DNA of 60,000 nt, taken from assembly GCA_009760855.2 (NCBI GenBank), contig WPIO01000008.1, positions 11,754,001 through 11,814,000 of the forward strand, in the 5' to 3' direction. The position numbers were made by a program, and so were the translations under genes. This stretch comes from Cristatella mucedo. Its lineage: Eukaryota > Bryozoa > Phylactolaemata > Cristatellidae. This document shows positions 58,585 to 60,000 of the stretch, in pieces (within the stretch, counting starts at the first letter, position 1; each line of letters begins with the position of its first letter). The notes under the pieces are model-generated. The model searched no databases. It was not told where the DNA came from and saw only the letters and a program-made list of their open reading frames with translations.

Positions 58585-58808
58585 CTGAACCGGGTGGCCC
58601 GGGTAGTACCCGCGACCCCGGCAGGGCGTGAATGTACGTTAACAGGCGTACTCATCTCTCAATGCGAGATGTGATCAGGTTGATCGTGCTGTGATCAGGT
58701 CTGGTGTCGTTTGTTTCCGATCGAGAGAGGCATGACCGAACATTCTGTCTAGCAGGTTAATTGGAAAGACCGTACTCGATGACTTATCTGTTCTGCCCGT
58801 ATCGAGCA
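58585..58808. other. No recognisable feature
   Basis: Ordinary sequence between the palindrome and a LINE tail. Confidence 0.4.
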
Positions 58809-58885
58809 AATATAAAAGGCCCAGAAAGAGATTCGGCTCTCTTGGGCGCTATACAATGTCTTGATATTATTATTATTAATCATAT
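58809..58885 (+). mobile_element. LINE family A solo 3' end
   Basis: 'aaaggcccagaaagagattc' then 'ctcttgggcgctatacaatg' and a TATTATT tail. The hairpin stem is altered (ggccca / tgggc) but still pairs. Confidence 0.75.
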
Positions 58886-59717
58886 TTCTGGGTTCAAAAA
58901 AATTACCTTTCTAATTTGTAAGTGACAGCAACAGAATCTAGGGACCTCGCCCGCGTCATCAGGTTCGCTCATCGCTCTGTCCAGCGCGACCGACTAGGCA
59001 TGCCGGTATTTATTAGCAGCGAGCACTTTCCCACGTCACTTCCGAGAGACTTTCTGCCTGCGAACGAGGTGACGAATCTGGGCCGCCATGATCTGCTGGG
59101 GTCCGCCTCGACGGTCGTACTGGATTAGGAGCCGCCGCTCACGTGTGCCGCCTTCGTTTAGAGAAGTCCTGTGTATGCTGTAACATAATCTCGTGTCGCT
59201 ATCAACGACAGATCTAATACTAGTCAATCAAATTCGTCTACCCTCTACAAGCCGCAATAGGGTGGCTGCTGCAGACAGACCGATTAAACGACCCTAGGGA
59301 AAAGCGAAGAAAGGAAATAGATATGATTTTGGGTTAAAAATAACTCGGTGAAGGCGAGACGTGCACTTATTCAGCCACCCGGCGACATTGCGCGGCGGCG
59401 CACTGGATTGTCAGTTGCAGTGATGAAGGCCCAGCGAAGGAATACTTTTTGCCAAGAGTTATTGGATCCAGGGAACCTCATGGTCCGCATTGCTGACACC
59501 AACCATTTGGCTTAATTATGAATTGCTATGAGAGTTGCAACGTATGTTTATGCGAGGCTATACAGTAGATCCGTGTAAAAAGTAGCACTTCAGAGAAGTC
59601 AGTGCTCATGCCCGGCTTGACTGAAACCATACACTCGAGGGTATATTCTGTTTTTTAGGGGGCACGCAGCTCTAATGCATGAAGATATTCCATCTCAGTT
59701 TCTTCTTATTTACACAT
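58886..59717. other. No recognisable feature
   Basis: Short frames at 58922-59128 (plus) and 59227-59036 (minus) are antisense to each other and unassignable. Confidence 0.4.
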
Positions 59718-59741
59718 GAATATATATATATATATATATAT
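59718..59741. repeat. (TA)n short microsatellite
   Basis: Twelve TA units. Confidence 0.95.
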
Positions 59742-59814
59742 CGGGAATCAAAGTAAAAATCCATAGCTTCTTAAATCAATCTCGAAAACGCAACCGGGAC
59801 TTTAGAGTCATATA

Positions 59815-59892
59815 ACAATAATAATTAATAATAATAATGATGCATCTGATATAGTGCCCTCAGATAACTCAATCTATTTCTAGGCATATGAA
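59815..59892 (-). mobile_element. LINE family A solo 3' end
   Basis: Reverse-complement tail: AATAATAAT run at 59815-59840, then 'gtgccctcagataactcaat' and 'ctatttctaggcatatg', the terminal hairpin region. Confidence 0.78.
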
Positions 59893-60000
59893 GAAGCAAT
59901 ATCTGTGGCAAATACCGCTGCTACCACGATTTGCTTATCCCATGCGAAAAACATGGAAAGTGAGGTTGTCTGGTGGATTCAAGAGAGTTCAGAGGCGTTG

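Overview
The window is animal nuclear DNA with no intact recognisable gene. It is most likely from an invertebrate, but I cannot name the species. The main evidence is many 5'-truncated non-LTR retrotransposons (CR1/L2-like reverse transcriptase), at least fourteen tRNA-derived SINE copies or remnants, long CT/GA, TG, TCTG and TA microsatellites, and GT...AG-type splice donors. CpG is abundant in the GC-rich blocks and survives inside old repeat copies. That argues against heavy vertebrate-style CpG methylation, though it is an inference by eye.

Layout. 1-25 kb is moderate to AT-rich and repeat-laden. LINE remnants lie at 1-160, 5905-6420, 7085-7830, 10805-11290, 16300-17960 (split by a SINE), 20800-21680 and 24420-24635. 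A two-exon-like relic of a retinol-dehydrogenase-type short-chain dehydrogenase lies on the minus strand at 2425-3272. Two further dispersed repeat families recur at about 3.6-4.2/23.6-24.1 kb and 7.85/23.4 kb. From about 25.05 kb the composition switches abruptly to very GC- and CpG-rich blocks (25.05-27.9, 32.6-34.35, 36.1-43.75, 46.65-50.6, 51.9-54.1 and 55.75-56.5 kb), separated by AT-richer, repeat-bearing spacers. Inside the GC blocks many long open frames occur on both strands because stop codons are rare; none resembles a known protein. They also carry a run of about 36 CCG triplets, an 11/77-bp minisatellite and a 12-bp minisatellite. The last 6 kb returns to ordinary composition and holds a near-perfect 52-bp inverted repeat around a TA tract.

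Best candidates for real genic content: (1) the SDR relic, which has a premature stop and a degraded glycine motif; (2) a possible first coding exon at 53026-53113 (+), a signal-peptide-like sequence that ends in a phase-1 splice donor inside a CpG-rich block; (3) a short NDPAERGV-type fragment near 45.9 kb that may derive from a mobile-element protein family.

How the repeats fit together: the LINEs share a 3' end made of a short GC hairpin followed by an (ATT)n tail. At least one tRNA-headed SINE (35087-35225) carries that same 3' hairpin, as expected if the LINE machinery mobilises the SINE. Two copies of the other SINE family lie directly behind LINE 3' ends, and one lies inside a LINE.
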